Below are positions 8,095 to 16,365 of a DNA stretch of 64,000 nucleotides, piece after piece. The first letter of the stretch is position 1. Each line of letters opens with the position of its first letter. A program made the translations under genes and the position numbers. The notes under the pieces were generated by a model. The model was not told the origin of the DNA. It did not search any database and worked only from the letters and a program-made list of their open reading frames with translations. Source of the DNA: Epilithonimonas mollis (lineage in GTDB: Bacteria > Bacteroidota > Bacteroidia > Flavobacteriales > Weeksellaceae); assembly GCF_900142325.1 (NCBI RefSeq), contig NZ_FRAM01000002.1:744001-808000 (forward strand), in the 5' to 3' direction.

Positions 8095-9123
8095 TTATAA
8101 AAATACAACTTCTCCTTTCTCAGAACTTTCCTTCGCGGCTTCAATCACTTTCATCGTATGTAAGGCTTGTTTTGTAGTAACCGGAACTTTTTTATCATAA
8201 ACGATGGCATTGTAAAGATCATCATAGAAATCCAGATAGTTTCCTTGTAAAGTCGGGAAATTCACAACTCTGTCGTTGTAGACCAAAAGTCCGGTTTTGT
8301 CCTCAGGTTCGTTTCCCCAGTTTTCACGATTCGGAATTTTGCCTAGTTTCAGTTCATCTTCCTGGACGTCAGCTCTGTGTTTCAGAAAGCTTCCTTTTTT
8401 GCCGTGAAGAACAAATGCAGGCGTCATTTCTTTTACAAAAAAACTGGATTTCAATCGCACACGCTTGTCAGAATAGTAAAGCAAAATATCGAAATAATCA
8501 TCAATCTGCGTATTTTCTCTTATTCTTCTGATGTCAGCAAAAACCTTTTCTGGATTTCCAAATAATGTTAAAGCCTGATCAATGACGTGTGAACCCAGAT
8601 CCATCAAAATACTTGCGCCGGGATTTCCGTTTTCTTTCCACGCTTTTGGACTCAGTTCAGGGTTATATCTTTCGAAACGTATTTCTGCTTCCACGATTTC
8701 TCCCAAATAATTTTCTTTCAAAACCTTTTTCACAGTTCGGAAATCGCTGTCATATCGTCGGTTTTGATAGACACAAAGTTTCAGATTTTTTTCTTTGGCG
8801 AGTTTGTGCAATTCCTCTGCTTCTTCGGAAGTTGTCGTGAAAGCTTTTTCTACCAAAGCGTGTTTCCCGGCTTCCAAAACGTTCTTCGTAAACTCAAAAT
8901 GCGTGTCGATTGGTGTATTGACCACAACTAATTCCGCATCACTTTCCAGAACTCCTTCAAGAGTATCGAAACTTTTAACATTTGGATAATCAGTTTGTAT
9001 ATTTTTTGTGCTTCGTTCGTAGGCGCCTATCAATTCAAATCCATCATTGACCTCAAGAAACGGTGCGTGGAACAATTTCCCCGAACCGCCGTAAGCCAAC
9101 AAAGCCGTTTTTATTTGTCTCAT
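8095..9123 (-). CDS. Gfo/Idh/MocA family oxidoreductase
   Basis: A 342-residue dehydrogenase. The N-terminus has a nucleotide-binding glycine motif AYGGSGKLFHAPFL, in which the usual G-x-G-x-x-G is shifted as in the YdgJ/YhhX-like subgroup. The catalytic lysine motif reads EKAFT instead of EKP, also normal for that subgroup. The C-terminal domain has MDLGSHVIDQAL, giving the conserved Asp and His. It is the first gene of a short minus-strand run that continues into the toxin-antitoxin pair 54 bases downstream. The substrate is unknown. Confidence 0.87.
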   Translation of the reverse strand: MRQIKTALLAYGGSGKLFHAPFLEVNDGFELIGAYERSTKNIQTDYPNVKSFDTLEGVLESDAELVVVNTPIDTHFEFTKNVLEAGKHALVEKAFTTTSEEAEELHKLAKEKNLKLCVYQNRRYDSDFRTVKKVLKENYLGEIVEAEIRFERYNPELSPKAWKENGNPGASILMDLGSHVIDQALTLFGNPEKVFADIRRIRENTQIDDYFDILLYYSDKRVRLKSSFFVKEMTPAFVLHGKKGSFLKHRADVQEDELKLGKIPNRENWGNEPEDKTGLLVYNDRVVNFPTLQGNYLDFYDDLYNAIVYDKKVPVTTKQALHTMKVIEAAKESSEKGEVVFL

Positions 9124-9213
9124 AAATTTTAAAATAATTTTGATGATGCAATTTAACCAAATAAAAAATCAAGCCACAAAACTTGTAACTTGAATCTGTT
9201 ATTAATTTAGGTT

Positions 9214-9280
9214 TCTCGCAGATTTAGCAAATGACGCAGATTTAAAAAAATAATCTGCTAAATCTGCCCAATCTGCGAGA
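9214..9280. repeat. Imperfect hairpin repeat, family copy 1
   Basis: The outer arms TCTCGCAGATT and AATCTGCGAGA are perfect complements, and inside them GCAGATTTA pairs with TAAATCTGC. Related sequences occur near 50.6 and 58.9 kb. It lies in a 270-bp gap that otherwise holds only the short GC-rich repeat at 9337. Confidence 0.8.
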
Positions 9281-9336
9281 TGTCTCAGTTTAAAGGCTTC
9301 GAGAGCCTCAGCTTAAGATAATTATTAGATTTGTTA

Positions 9337-9356
9337 GTCTGAGCGTAGTCGAAGAC
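9337..9356. repeat. Short dispersed repeat (CTGAGCGTAGTCGAAG type)
   Basis: The core CTGAGCGTAGTCGAAG has variants at 22158-22179 (reverse strand) and 39994-40013. All three are intergenic and GC-richer than their surroundings. Confidence 0.6.
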
Positions 9357-9393
9357 TTTTATAATTTCTCACTCTCCAACTCTCCAACCCAAA

Positions 9394-10218
9394 TCACCCC
9401 ATAATATGAAACCCACCATCAACATGACGGATTTCGCCTGTGATCCTGGTTTTTTTTCGGAAAAGGTGAACAACCTCGTGCGCCAAATCTTCTGGCAAAG
9501 CATTTCCCAACGGACTGATTCTGTTCGCTCTTTCCACATCTTCAATTTTCAAAGTGGCGTTGCCGGCTTTACTTCCCATATATGGAGAAAATCTGATGGC
9601 ATTGGCGCGGATTCCGTACTTCTTTCCGAGCTCATAAGCCATTTCAATGGTCAATCTTTCCAGCGCCGCTTTTGCGATACTCATATTGATATAAGGAAAA
9701 AATGAAACTTTCTCCGCAGCAATATAACTTAATGAAACAATCGAAGCGCCATTTTGCAAAACACCATTGGCGAGCAATGCGTGGCAAAGCGTAACCAATG
9801 AAAATGCGGAAACATTCATCGTATCGTTAAATTCTTCAGCAGTTACTTCCAGCATTGGTTTCACGGATTTGTTTCTGATGGTTTTATCCATTGCAATGGC
9901 ATGTAGAAATCCGTTCAGTTGGATGTTTTTTGTTTTCAGATCATCAGCAAAATGGCTTAAACTTTCTGGTAAAGTGACATCGAGCGGCGCGGTGTAAACA
10001 TCATTTCCCAATACTTTTTTACAAGCGTTTTCGAAATCTTCATAGTTTTTATTGAGAAAAGATTCTGCTTTTTCGGAAAGATTTTTGTGAAAAGGTGTCA
10101 CGCCTAATCCTGTGCAAACCACCTTTCCGTTATTCGCAAGAATTTTTTCGGCAGTTTTCATTGCTAATGAGTTTTCATCTGCAATGCCGGTAATTAAAAA
10201 AGTTTGATTATCTAACAT
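9394..10218 (-). CDS. Divergent FabI-like enoyl-ACP reductase (SDR)
   Basis: A short-chain dehydrogenase of 274 residues related to enoyl-ACP reductase, the NAD(P)H-dependent last step of fatty-acid elongation. The cofactor loop reads ITGIADENSLAM at residues 9-20, like FabI. The catalytic residues are in FabI spacing: Y165 (LSYIAAE), then Y176 and K183 (Tyr-x6-Lys, not the Tyr-x3-Lys of ordinary SDRs). The C-terminus has the ITGEIRHVDGG strand. From memory, the housekeeping Bacteroidota FabI has a different N-terminus and a YNDMADAK active site, so this is probably a second, specialised copy. Its gene follows the FabH-like gene, separated only by a heptamer array. What acyl chain it reduces is unknown. 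Confidence 0.75.
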   Translation of the reverse strand: MLDNQTFLITGIADENSLAMKTAEKILANNGKVVCTGLGVTPFHKNLSEKAESFLNKNYEDFENACKKVLGNDVYTAPLDVTLPESLSHFADDLKTKNIQLNGFLHAIAMDKTIRNKSVKPMLEVTAEEFNDTMNVSAFSLVTLCHALLANGVLQNGASIVSLSYIAAEKVSFFPYINMSIAKAALERLTIEMAYELGKKYGIRANAIRFSPYMGSKAGNATLKIEDVERANRISPLGNALPEDLAHEVVHLFRKKTRITGEIRHVDGGFHIMG

Positions 10219-10288
10219 TTTTTTGAGACTTATAGATTATAGACGAATAGATTATAGATTTATAATCCCGTATGGATTTATTTTACTA

Positions 10289-10386
10289 ATCAATTATCAA
10301 TTATCAATTATCAATTATCAATTATCAATTATCAATTATCAATTATCAATTATCAATTATCAATTATCAATTATCAATTATCAATT
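10289..10386. repeat. Perfect heptamer array, 14 x ATCAATT
   Basis: Fourteen uninterrupted copies of ATCAATT (AATTGAT on the minus strand) fill most of the gap between the FabH-like and FabI-like genes. The last copy supplies the stop codon of the FabH-like gene. Perfect tandem copies imply recent slippage, so copy number is probably variable. Confidence 0.97.
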
Positions 10387-11362
10387 ATACTTTATAAAGT
10401 GCAGTTCCCCAGGTCCAGCCGGAACCAACAGCTGCGAAAAGCAATAGATTTCCGGGTTGGATTTTTCCACTTTTATAAGTTTCATCCAGGACAATTGGGA
10501 TGGTTCCGCCGGATGTATTGGCGTATTTGTCCATATTCGTCATCACTTTTTCGAATGGAATATTGGTTTTTCTGGCAGTTTCCTGAAGAATTCTGATGCT
10601 TGGCTGGTGAGGAATCACCCAATCGACATTTTCAGAAGTCAAGTGGTTGGCTTCCAGAATTTCATTGATTGTTTCTGGCAAAACTTTAGTCGCCGTTTCA
10701 AAAACTTCTTTTCCATTCATTTGAAAATAGTGAAGTTTTTGTTTTAATGTTTCTTCCGAAGCTGGCATTTCGGAACCGCCAGCGGGAATATTAAAATGAT
10801 ATTTCCCGGTTCCGTCTGCGTGCAGTTTGAAATCGAAAAAGCCTTTATCTTCCGTTGTAGCAGATAACAAAATCGCACCGGCGCCGTCCCCAAAAAACAC
10901 TGAATCTTTTCTTTCCCAATCGGTAATGGTTGAAAATGTATCAGCGCCGATTACCAATACATTGTTGTACATTCCTGTTTCGATAAACTGGCAACCGATG
11001 GCGATACCGTAAAGTCCGCCGGAACAGACTGCAGAAATATCAAAGGCAACCGCTCGTGGCGCATCCATCTTTTCCTGCACAAAACATGCGGTTGATGGCG
11101 CTTGTCTGTCCGGAGTAGAAGTGGCAACAATGATAAGGTCGATGTCTTTTGGCGATACATCTGTATTTTCTAAAGCGCGCAATCCGGCTTTGTAAGCCAA
11201 GTCGCTGGTAACTTCACCTTCGGCAATCCGGCGTTCTCTGATTCCCAGATTCTTAAAAATCCATTCGTCAGACGAACCTACTTTTTCAAAAAAATCATTC
11301 TTTAGGATTTTTGGTGGAACATACGAACCAGTTCCTTTGATATAAGCACGAATTTTCTGCAT
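10385..11362 (-). CDS. FabH-like 3-oxoacyl-ACP synthase III
   Basis: A KAS III enzyme that would start an acyl chain by condensing an acyl-CoA with malonyl-ACP. I chose the internal Met beginning MQKIRAYIKG because KAS III proteins start this way; a start 21 bases further upstream is possible. With it the protein has 325 residues, the usual length. The catalytic triad is complete: C113 (AVCSGG), H252 (IPHQPS) and N282 (ANTSGG, where many FabH have NTSAA). The gene lies upstream of the FabI-like reductase on the same strand, suggesting a shared pathway. No dedicated acyl carrier protein or dehydratase is adjacent, so intermediates would have to be shared with general fatty-acid synthesis. Confidence 0.87.
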   Translation of the reverse strand: MQKIRAYIKGTGSYVPPKILKNDFFEKVGSSDEWIFKNLGIRERRIAEGEVTSDLAYKAGLRALENTDVSPKDIDLIIVATSTPDRQAPSTACFVQEKMDAPRAVAFDISAVCSGGLYGIAIGCQFIETGMYNNVLVIGADTFSTITDWERKDSVFFGDGAGAILLSATTEDKGFFDFKLHADGTGKYHFNIPAGGSEMPASEETLKQKLHYFQMNGKEVFETATKVLPETINEILEANHLTSENVDWVIPHQPSIRILQETARKTNIPFEKVMTNMDKYANTSGGTIPIVLDETYKSGKIQPGNLLLFAAVGSGWTWGTALYKV

Positions 11363-11549
11363 AACATTCATTCTTTCATTCATTTAATTGTATATAAGCT
11401 TGAATTTTTCATAAAAAAACAATCAAAGCTATGAACTTTATCTTACATCAATGTTAATTTTTTGATAATTTTTAAATTTATGATTTATGTTTGTTTTTTA
11501 AAAATTTCATTCCGAAATTGCAGGATATTAGCATTAACTGAAACTAATA

Positions 11550-12200
11550 ATGAAAGATACTTATGTTCATAAAGGCAAAAGAAAACAATTGATCGATTAT
11601 CTTCATCAGAAAATCGGGATTACAGATTCTTTTGTTTTGAATGCGATGAACGAAGTGCCGAGACATCTCTTTATAGAAAGTGTTTTCGAAGATTATGCTT
11701 ACGAAGACCGCGCTTTCCCGATTGCTGCGAAACAGACGATTTCTCATCCGTCAACCGTAGCCGAACAAACCGAATTGCTGGAAGTGAATGAAGGCGAAAA
11801 AATATTGGAAATAGGGACTGGATGCGGTTATCAGACTGCAGTTTTAATCCAGATGAAAGCTTTGGTTTATACGGTTGAGCGTCAAAAGGATTTGTATGAT
11901 TTTTCTACAAAGATTTTCAGAGAATTGAATATAAGGCCAAAGTTCCAGAGCTTTGGAGATGGATTTGCTGGTTTGCCAACGTTTGCTCCTTTTAATAAAG
12001 TGTTGGTAACCTGCGGCGCAGAAATTCTCCCAACCGAACTATTGAAACAACTGAAAGTCGGTGGGAAAATGGTGATTCCCTTAGGTAAAACGGATGAACA
12101 GATCCTTTACAGGTTCACGAAAATTTCTGACACTCAGTTTGAGAAAGAGGAATTTGGTGTTTACAAATTTGTTCCGATGTTGCAGAATAAATCTCATTAA
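11550..12200 (+). CDS. pcm: Protein-L-isoaspartate O-methyltransferase
   Basis: A cytosolic repair enzyme that methylates L-isoaspartyl residues in aged proteins using S-adenosylmethionine. At 216 residues it has the normal length. The N-terminal segment carries VPRHLFI, followed by the family-specific ISHPSTVAEQ stretch that binds the substrate isoaspartate. SAM-binding motif I is ILEIGTGCGYQTAVL. The start is the first in-frame ATG after a 166-bp AT-rich gap that separates it from the divergent FabH-like gene. It is followed by mazG. Confidence 0.93.
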   Translation: MKDTYVHKGKRKQLIDYLHQKIGITDSFVLNAMNEVPRHLFIESVFEDYAYEDRAFPIAAKQTISHPSTVAEQTELLEVNEGEKILEIGTGCGYQTAVLIQMKALVYTVERQKDLYDFSTKIFRELNIRPKFQSFGDGFAGLPTFAPFNKVLVTCGAEILPTELLKQLKVGGKMVIPLGKTDEQILYRFTKISDTQFEKEEFGVYKFVPMLQNKSH

Positions 12201-12304
12201 TTTGGTTGATGATTGTCGGTTGAAAGTTGATGAGAAATTTGTTCGCAATGACGGAAAAAAGCGGCAACGGAGCGCGGAAATATGCGCCCAAATAAATATT
12301 GAAA

Positions 12305-13075
12305 ATGAATACTAGACAGGAAAAAATGGAGGCTTTTGGAAGGCTTCTCGATATAATGGACGACTTGCGGGAGAAATGTCCGTGGGACCAAAAACAGACG
12401 TTCGACACCTTGCGGCATTTGACTTTGGAGGAAACTTATGAATTGTCTGATGCGCTTCTGAATGAGGATTTGCAGGAAATCAAAAAGGAGTTAGGCGATG
12501 TGCTCTTGCATCTGGTCTTTTATGCAAAAATAGGCTCAGAAAAGAAGAGTTTTGATATCGCTGATGTCATCAATGCTTTGAACGAAAAATTGATTTTCCG
12601 TCATCCTCATATTTACGGCGATGCAGTTGCAGAGGATGAAGAAGCGGTGAAGCAAAATTGGGAAAAACTAAAACTGAAGGAAGGAAATAAGTCGGTTTTA
12701 GAAGGTGTTCCGAAAGGTTTGCCACCAATTATCAAAGCTTACAGAATCCAGGATAAAGTGAAAGGGATCGGTTTTGAATTTGATTCTGCGGATGATGCCT
12801 GGGCAAAAGTTCGGGAGGAATTGCAGGAGTTCCATCAGGAAACCGACAAGGATAAAAAAGAATTGGAATTGGGCGATGTTTTTTTCTCGTTGATTAATTA
12901 TGCCAGAATCTCCGGACTGAATGCGGACACAGCTTTGGAAAAAACGAATTCGAAATTCATTTCCAGATTTCAGAAAATGGAGGAATTGGCTTTAAGCAAA
13001 AACTTAATTTTATCTAATTTGAATCTTGTGGAAATGGATCAGCTTTGGGAGCAAGTCAAGGTTTCTGAAAAATAA
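12305..13075 (+). CDS. mazG: Nucleoside triphosphate pyrophosphohydrolase MazG
   Basis: A housecleaning enzyme that hydrolyses NTPs and dNTPs to monophosphates and PPi. The two-domain form is present: an N-terminal MazG repeat with CPWDQKQT and EETYEL...ELGDVLLH, then a second repeat with EELQEF...ELGDVFFSL; these ExxE/ExxD sets bind Mg2+. I start at the ATG beginning MNTRQEKME rather than the TTG two codons earlier. It is 256 residues, close to the E. coli protein (263). The 104-bp gap upstream holds a GC-rich patch but no gene. Confidence 0.92.
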   Translation: MNTRQEKMEAFGRLLDIMDDLREKCPWDQKQTFDTLRHLTLEETYELSDALLNEDLQEIKKELGDVLLHLVFYAKIGSEKKSFDIADVINALNEKLIFRHPHIYGDAVAEDEEAVKQNWEKLKLKEGNKSVLEGVPKGLPPIIKAYRIQDKVKGIGFEFDSADDAWAKVREELQEFHQETDKDKKELELGDVFFSLINYARISGLNADTALEKTNSKFISRFQKMEELALSKNLILSNLNLVEMDQLWEQVKVSEK

Positions 13076-13098
13076 ATTTAGCGGATATATATAATTTG

Positions 13099-13106
13099 TA
13101 TATTTG
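13099..13106 (+). promoter_or_regulatory. TAnnTTTG -7 element of the lemA operon
   Basis: TATATTTG matches the Bacteroidota -7 consensus and lies 32 bases before the lemA start. Confidence 0.6.
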
Positions 13107-13138
13107 ATTTAATTAAAAATTTTAAAACACATCAAACT

Positions 13139-13738
13139 ATGAAAGGTAAAGGTTGTATTGTAATAGCAGTAATTTTAGGATTAATAGCGGTTGTCGTTTT
13201 CTGGGGTTCCGGAAGATATAATTATATGGTTCAGGCTAATAACGATGTTCTTGAGAAATGGGCCAACGTAGAAACGGTTTACCAAAAAAGAGCGAATCTG
13301 ATTCCGAATCTGGAAAGAACGGTAAAATCTTACGCGAAATTTGAACAGGAAACTTTGACCCAGGTTGTAGAAGCCAGAGCAAAAGCAACTGCTGTTAATG
13401 TGGATCCTACCAATATGACAGAAGCAGATATGGCAAAGTTCCAGCAGGCTCAGGGACAGCTGAGCGGTGCATTGGGAAGATTGCTTATGGTTGTGGAAAA
13501 ATATCCTGACCTGAAAGCTGATCAGCAATACATCAATTTCCAAAGAGAATATACAGCGATTGAAAATAGCATCCGCTCAGAAACGGTTTACTACAACGGT
13601 TCTGTGAAAAGTTTCAACAATCTTGTAGAAACCTTCCCGGGAAATATCGTTGCGGCTTTCTTCCCGAAGTTCAGTGTTAAACCTACATTCAAAGCTGAAG
13701 CTGGTGCAGAAAAAGCGCCAAGTGTTTTTTCAGAATAA
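13139..13738 (+). CDS. lemA: LemA family protein
   Basis: A 199-residue membrane-anchored protein. One N-terminal helix (residues 5-23) is followed by the LemA helical domain, recognisable from NDVLEKWANVE, then RANLIPNLE..VKSY and the ENSIRSETVYYNGSV segment. It ends with FFPKFSVKP and a short acidic tail. LemA proteins are widely found next to TPM-domain genes, as here. The function is unsettled; links to envelope stress and to antigen presentation in Listeria are known. The stop codon overlaps the next start by one base, so translation is coupled to the first TPM gene. Confidence 0.93.
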   Translation: MKGKGCIVIAVILGLIAVVVFWGSGRYNYMVQANNDVLEKWANVETVYQKRANLIPNLERTVKSYAKFEQETLTQVVEARAKATAVNVDPTNMTEADMAKFQQAQGQLSGALGRLLMVVEKYPDLKADQQYINFQREYTAIENSIRSETVYYNGSVKSFNNLVETFPGNIVAAFFPKFSVKPTFKAEAGAEKAPSVFSE

Positions 13739-14166
13739 TGAATCAGTTTCTTACAGATACAGAGATGGCTTCCCTTGTGGAGGCCATCAAAATAGCTGAG
13801 GATCAATCTTCCGGAGAGATACGTGTGCACATAGATTCCACTGCTGAGGATGATTTTGCCAAAAAGGCGTTTACTGTTTTCCGTTCTCTGGAGATGCATC
13901 TCACCAAAGAAAGAAATGGCGTTTTATTCTATGTCAATTTCGAACAGCATTATCTCACGATTATCGGAGATGAAGGCATTCATAAAAAAGTAAAACAACA
14001 GTTCTGGGATAATCTACATGACGAAATAACAGCAGAATTCTCAAAAAAAAATTATTGCAAAGGTCTGAATGATGCCATCCTGAGAACCGGCCTCGAACTG
14101 AAAAAATATTTCCCAATCTCCGGGGAAAATATCAATGAATTATCCAATGATATCAGCTTCTCTTAA
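13738..14166 (+). CDS. Soluble TPM-domain protein
   Basis: A 142-residue protein with one TPM domain (named for TLP18.3, Psb32 and MOLO-1) and no signal peptide or membrane helix, so presumably cytosolic. The central strand GEIRVHI, the GVLFYVNF strand and the IIGDEGIHKKV segment follow the domain pattern. TPM proteins in chloroplasts have phosphatase activity linked to photosystem repair; bacterial roles are not established. It starts on the last base of the lemA stop codon, and its 3' end overlaps the next gene by 32 bases, marking a tight three-gene operon. Confidence 0.87.
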   Translation: MNQFLTDTEMASLVEAIKIAEDQSSGEIRVHIDSTAEDDFAKKAFTVFRSLEMHLTKERNGVLFYVNFEQHYLTIIGDEGIHKKVKQQFWDNLHDEITAEFSKKNYCKGLNDAILRTGLELKKYFPISGENINELSNDISFS

Positions 14167-14950
14167 ACGATATATTGTCGCACTATTACTGGTTTTTGGA
14201 TTGTTTTCCAAAGCTCAGCTGGTGCCGGAAAAACCTGCGGTTCTCTATCCTGTTTATGATAAAGCAGGATTGTTATCCGAAACAGAAAAAGATGCGCTGA
14301 ATCAAAAACTAATCAAGTTCTCCGATTCTACATCTACAGAGATCGAGGTCATTATTCTGCCAACGACAAGTGGTGAAGATGTAAATTACCTCGCAACGAT
14401 GTACGGCGAAAAATGGGGAATCGGACAAAAAGGTGTAGATAATGGCGTAGTTTTCCTAATTGCAACAGAAGACAAAAAAATGTCGATCCAGCAAGGTCGA
14501 GCTGTTGAGCAATATTTGACAGCTTCCGTGGCAGGTCAGATCCTGGATTATCTGGTGACACCGGCTTTCCGGAAAGGCGAATTTTATAATGGAATTGACC
14601 GTGGAACTTCTGCGATTATGGAAGCGGTTCAGGGAAAATTCAAACCTATTGTCAAGAAACACAAAAGTGATGGAGGAATCAACATCGGATCTGTGATTCT
14701 GATTGTCATTATCATCATTATTCTTTTCAGCATTATCAATAAAAATGGTGGAAACGGCTGGGGTAATAATGACGATGACGATGTGATCTTATCAAGGCGC
14801 GGAAGCCGCAGATACCGTGGCGGATTTTTTCCATTTCCGGGAAGTTTCGGCGGTGGTGGCTTTGGCGGCGGAAGTAGTGGAGGTGGAGGCTTTGGCGGTT
14901 TCGGCGGCGGCGGAAGTTTCGGCGGCGGCGGTGCTTCTGGTGGATGGTAA
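14135..14950 (+). CDS. Secreted or membrane TPM-domain protein with Gly-rich tail
   Basis: A 271-residue protein. Residues 1-28 are a signal peptide (cleavage near SKAQ); Met-5 is an alternative start. The TPM domain covers about 40-165, with TEIEVIIL, GVVFLIA and GRAVEQYLT segments. A single transmembrane helix rich in Ile follows at about 188-206. The cytoplasmic tail ends in a Gly/Phe/Ser-rich low-complexity run of about 45 residues, typical of YgcG-like proteins. Together with LemA and the soluble TPM protein it forms a conserved lemA-TPM set. The operon ends at a strong hairpin. Confidence 0.9.
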   Translation: MNYPMISASLKRYIVALLLVFGLFSKAQLVPEKPAVLYPVYDKAGLLSETEKDALNQKLIKFSDSTSTEIEVIILPTTSGEDVNYLATMYGEKWGIGQKGVDNGVVFLIATEDKKMSIQQGRAVEQYLTASVAGQILDYLVTPAFRKGEFYNGIDRGTSAIMEAVQGKFKPIVKKHKSDGGINIGSVILIVIIIIILFSIINKNGGNGWGNNDDDDVILSRRGSRRYRGGFFPFPGSFGGGGFGGGSSGGGGFGGFGGGGSFGGGGASGGW

Positions 14951-15000
14951 AATAGCTAATGGCAAGTAGCTTTTTTGCTTTTAGCTTCGAAATAGATAAT

Positions 15001-15028
15001 AAAACCCGGATTTTTGTTCGGGTTTTTA
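15001..15028. terminator. Terminator between convergent genes
   Basis: AAACCCGGA and TTCGGGTTT (one mismatch) pair around a TTTTTG loop, with T residues on the plus side and A residues on the other. It serves the lemA operon and probably the convergent gene. Confidence 0.8.
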
Positions 15029-15031
15029 ATT

Positions 15032-15712
15032 CTAATCATTTACAATTTCGCAATACTGTATAGCTTCTTTACATTTTATATCAATAAAATCTTCCATTTC
15101 AAAATATCTGTTATCAATTTTCCAAACAAAACGAAACTCATTTTGTGTCTGATATTTTATTTCTTTTAAAAACATCAAATCCATTCCATTTCCAATAGTT
15201 TCCTGTACCCTTGCATTGAAATTTGGACCACCTATTGTTACGGTTCCTCTATCACTTAAATCATCTAAATCAGAAAAAGGTGAAATAATCTTACTTATAA
15301 CTCTGTAATCTTTATAATTGCAAAATCCTAAAAAAGCTTCATTTGTGCCAGGTATTGCATTTAAAATTGCATTCACAAATGAGATAGGATCTTTAATTCT
15401 TACACAAGAATCAACTTTAAATTCGTTCATTAAATCGTTACTAAAATGTAAACTTGAACAAAGCATATAGGCATTTTGACTGGTATTTGTCATTATCAAA
15501 TTTTGAGTTCCTTCATTTGAAAATGTCTCGTAAATACCTCCTCCCTCATTTGTATCTCCTCTTATTTCGTCAGGATATTTTCTGAATCTATCGAAAGAAC
15601 TAATTCTAATAATTCCATGTTTAAAAAATAAATCAGAATATTTCTTGTCCATATATCTATATAGACTAGGCAATGAGATATTAATTAACTTAGTTGATTG
15701 AAGATTAAACAT
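15032..15712 (-). CDS. Uncharacterised 226-residue protein, DUF2971-like layout
   Basis: I do not recognise a named family with certainty. The protein opens with SLYRYMDKKY, then IRISSFDRFRK and IRGDTNEGGG, and ends with a YQTQNEFRFVW strand. This order (a Y-rich start, a loop of Arg/Asp/Glu motifs, a C-terminal E-x-R-F-x-W strand) resembles DUF2971-type proteins, often found in variable or defence regions. There is no signal peptide or membrane helix. The coding sequence is visibly richer in A and T than its neighbours, which may mean recent transfer. It stands alone between a terminator and a divergent kef pair. Function unknown. Confidence 0.72.
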   Translation of the reverse strand: MFNLQSTKLINISLPSLYRYMDKKYSDLFFKHGIIRISSFDRFRKYPDEIRGDTNEGGGIYETFSNEGTQNLIMTNTSQNAYMLCSSLHFSNDLMNEFKVDSCVRIKDPISFVNAILNAIPGTNEAFLGFCNYKDYRVISKIISPFSDLDDLSDRGTVTIGGPNFNARVQETIGNGMDLMFLKEIKYQTQNEFRFVWKIDNRYFEMEDFIDIKCKEAIQYCEIVND

Positions 15713-15840
15713 ATTATTAAATTTAATTTCCCAAATATCCCAAAATAATCCTCATCCACAAAATTATTCTCAATTTCGTAATGGTCTGAATCTTGATTTC
15801 AAAGGAAAAAATCACTATTTTTACGAAAATCGAGATTTCT

Positions 15841-16365
15841 TTGAAAAAAACATTGGTTCTATTTGCGCATCCTTACTTCGAACATTCTACCACAAATGTT
15901 AGATTGTTAGAATGTTATGATGGTATGGACAATGTTACACTTCGGGATTTGTACGAGGATTACCCCGATTTTCATATTCAGCCATTTCGCGAGAGAAAAA
16001 GAATTGTAGAATATGAACGGATTATTTTTCATTTTCCAATTATTTGGTTTGGAATGCCACCTTTGCTGAAACTATGGATCGATGAGGTTTTTGATATGCG
16101 CTGGATTTCTGAAAACGGTCTGAATATCCTTTCTGGAAAAGATGCGCTCATCATTACAAGCGTCGGTGGAAAAGAAATCAACTATTCGCCGGAGGGCAAG
16201 TTCAAAGCAAACGTAGAAGAACTACTTTCCGGACTGAAGGTGTCTCTGGATGTCAATAACATTGATCTGAAAAAAATCCACGTCATCTATAATGCTGATA
16301 ATCTGACAGAGGAAGATCTCGACCTTCAATGCCAGGCGTTATCGGAAACACTCAAAATAAAGTAA
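15841..16365 (+). CDS. KefF-like NAD(P)H quinone oxidoreductase
   Basis: A flavodoxin-fold FMN protein (Flavodoxin_2 family). It starts KKTLVLFAHPYFEHS, the phosphate-binding strand and loop, and continues with IIFHFPIIWFGMPPLLK and a VGGKEINYS segment near the flavin. I chose the TTG codon giving 174 residues because family members begin at this strand; another TTG 48 bases upstream would add 16 residues. It ends directly at the start of the KefC-like antiporter gene with no spacer. In E. coli KefF is the cytosolic activating subunit of the glutathione-gated K+ efflux system KefC, so the same pairing is inferred here. Confidence 0.82.
   Translation: MKKTLVLFAHPYFEHSTTNVRLLECYDGMDNVTLRDLYEDYPDFHIQPFRERKRIVEYERIIFHFPIIWFGMPPLLKLWIDEVFDMRWISENGLNILSGKDALIITSVGGKEINYSPEGKFKANVEELLSGLKVSLDVNNIDLKKIHVIYNADNLTEEDLDLQCQALSETLKIK

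Noticed and set aside
10223-10447. Plus-strand frame made of the heptamer array (INYQLS repeats)
   Set aside because: Its content is produced by the 7-bp repeat, which reads open by chance, and it runs into the FabH-like gene on the other strand.
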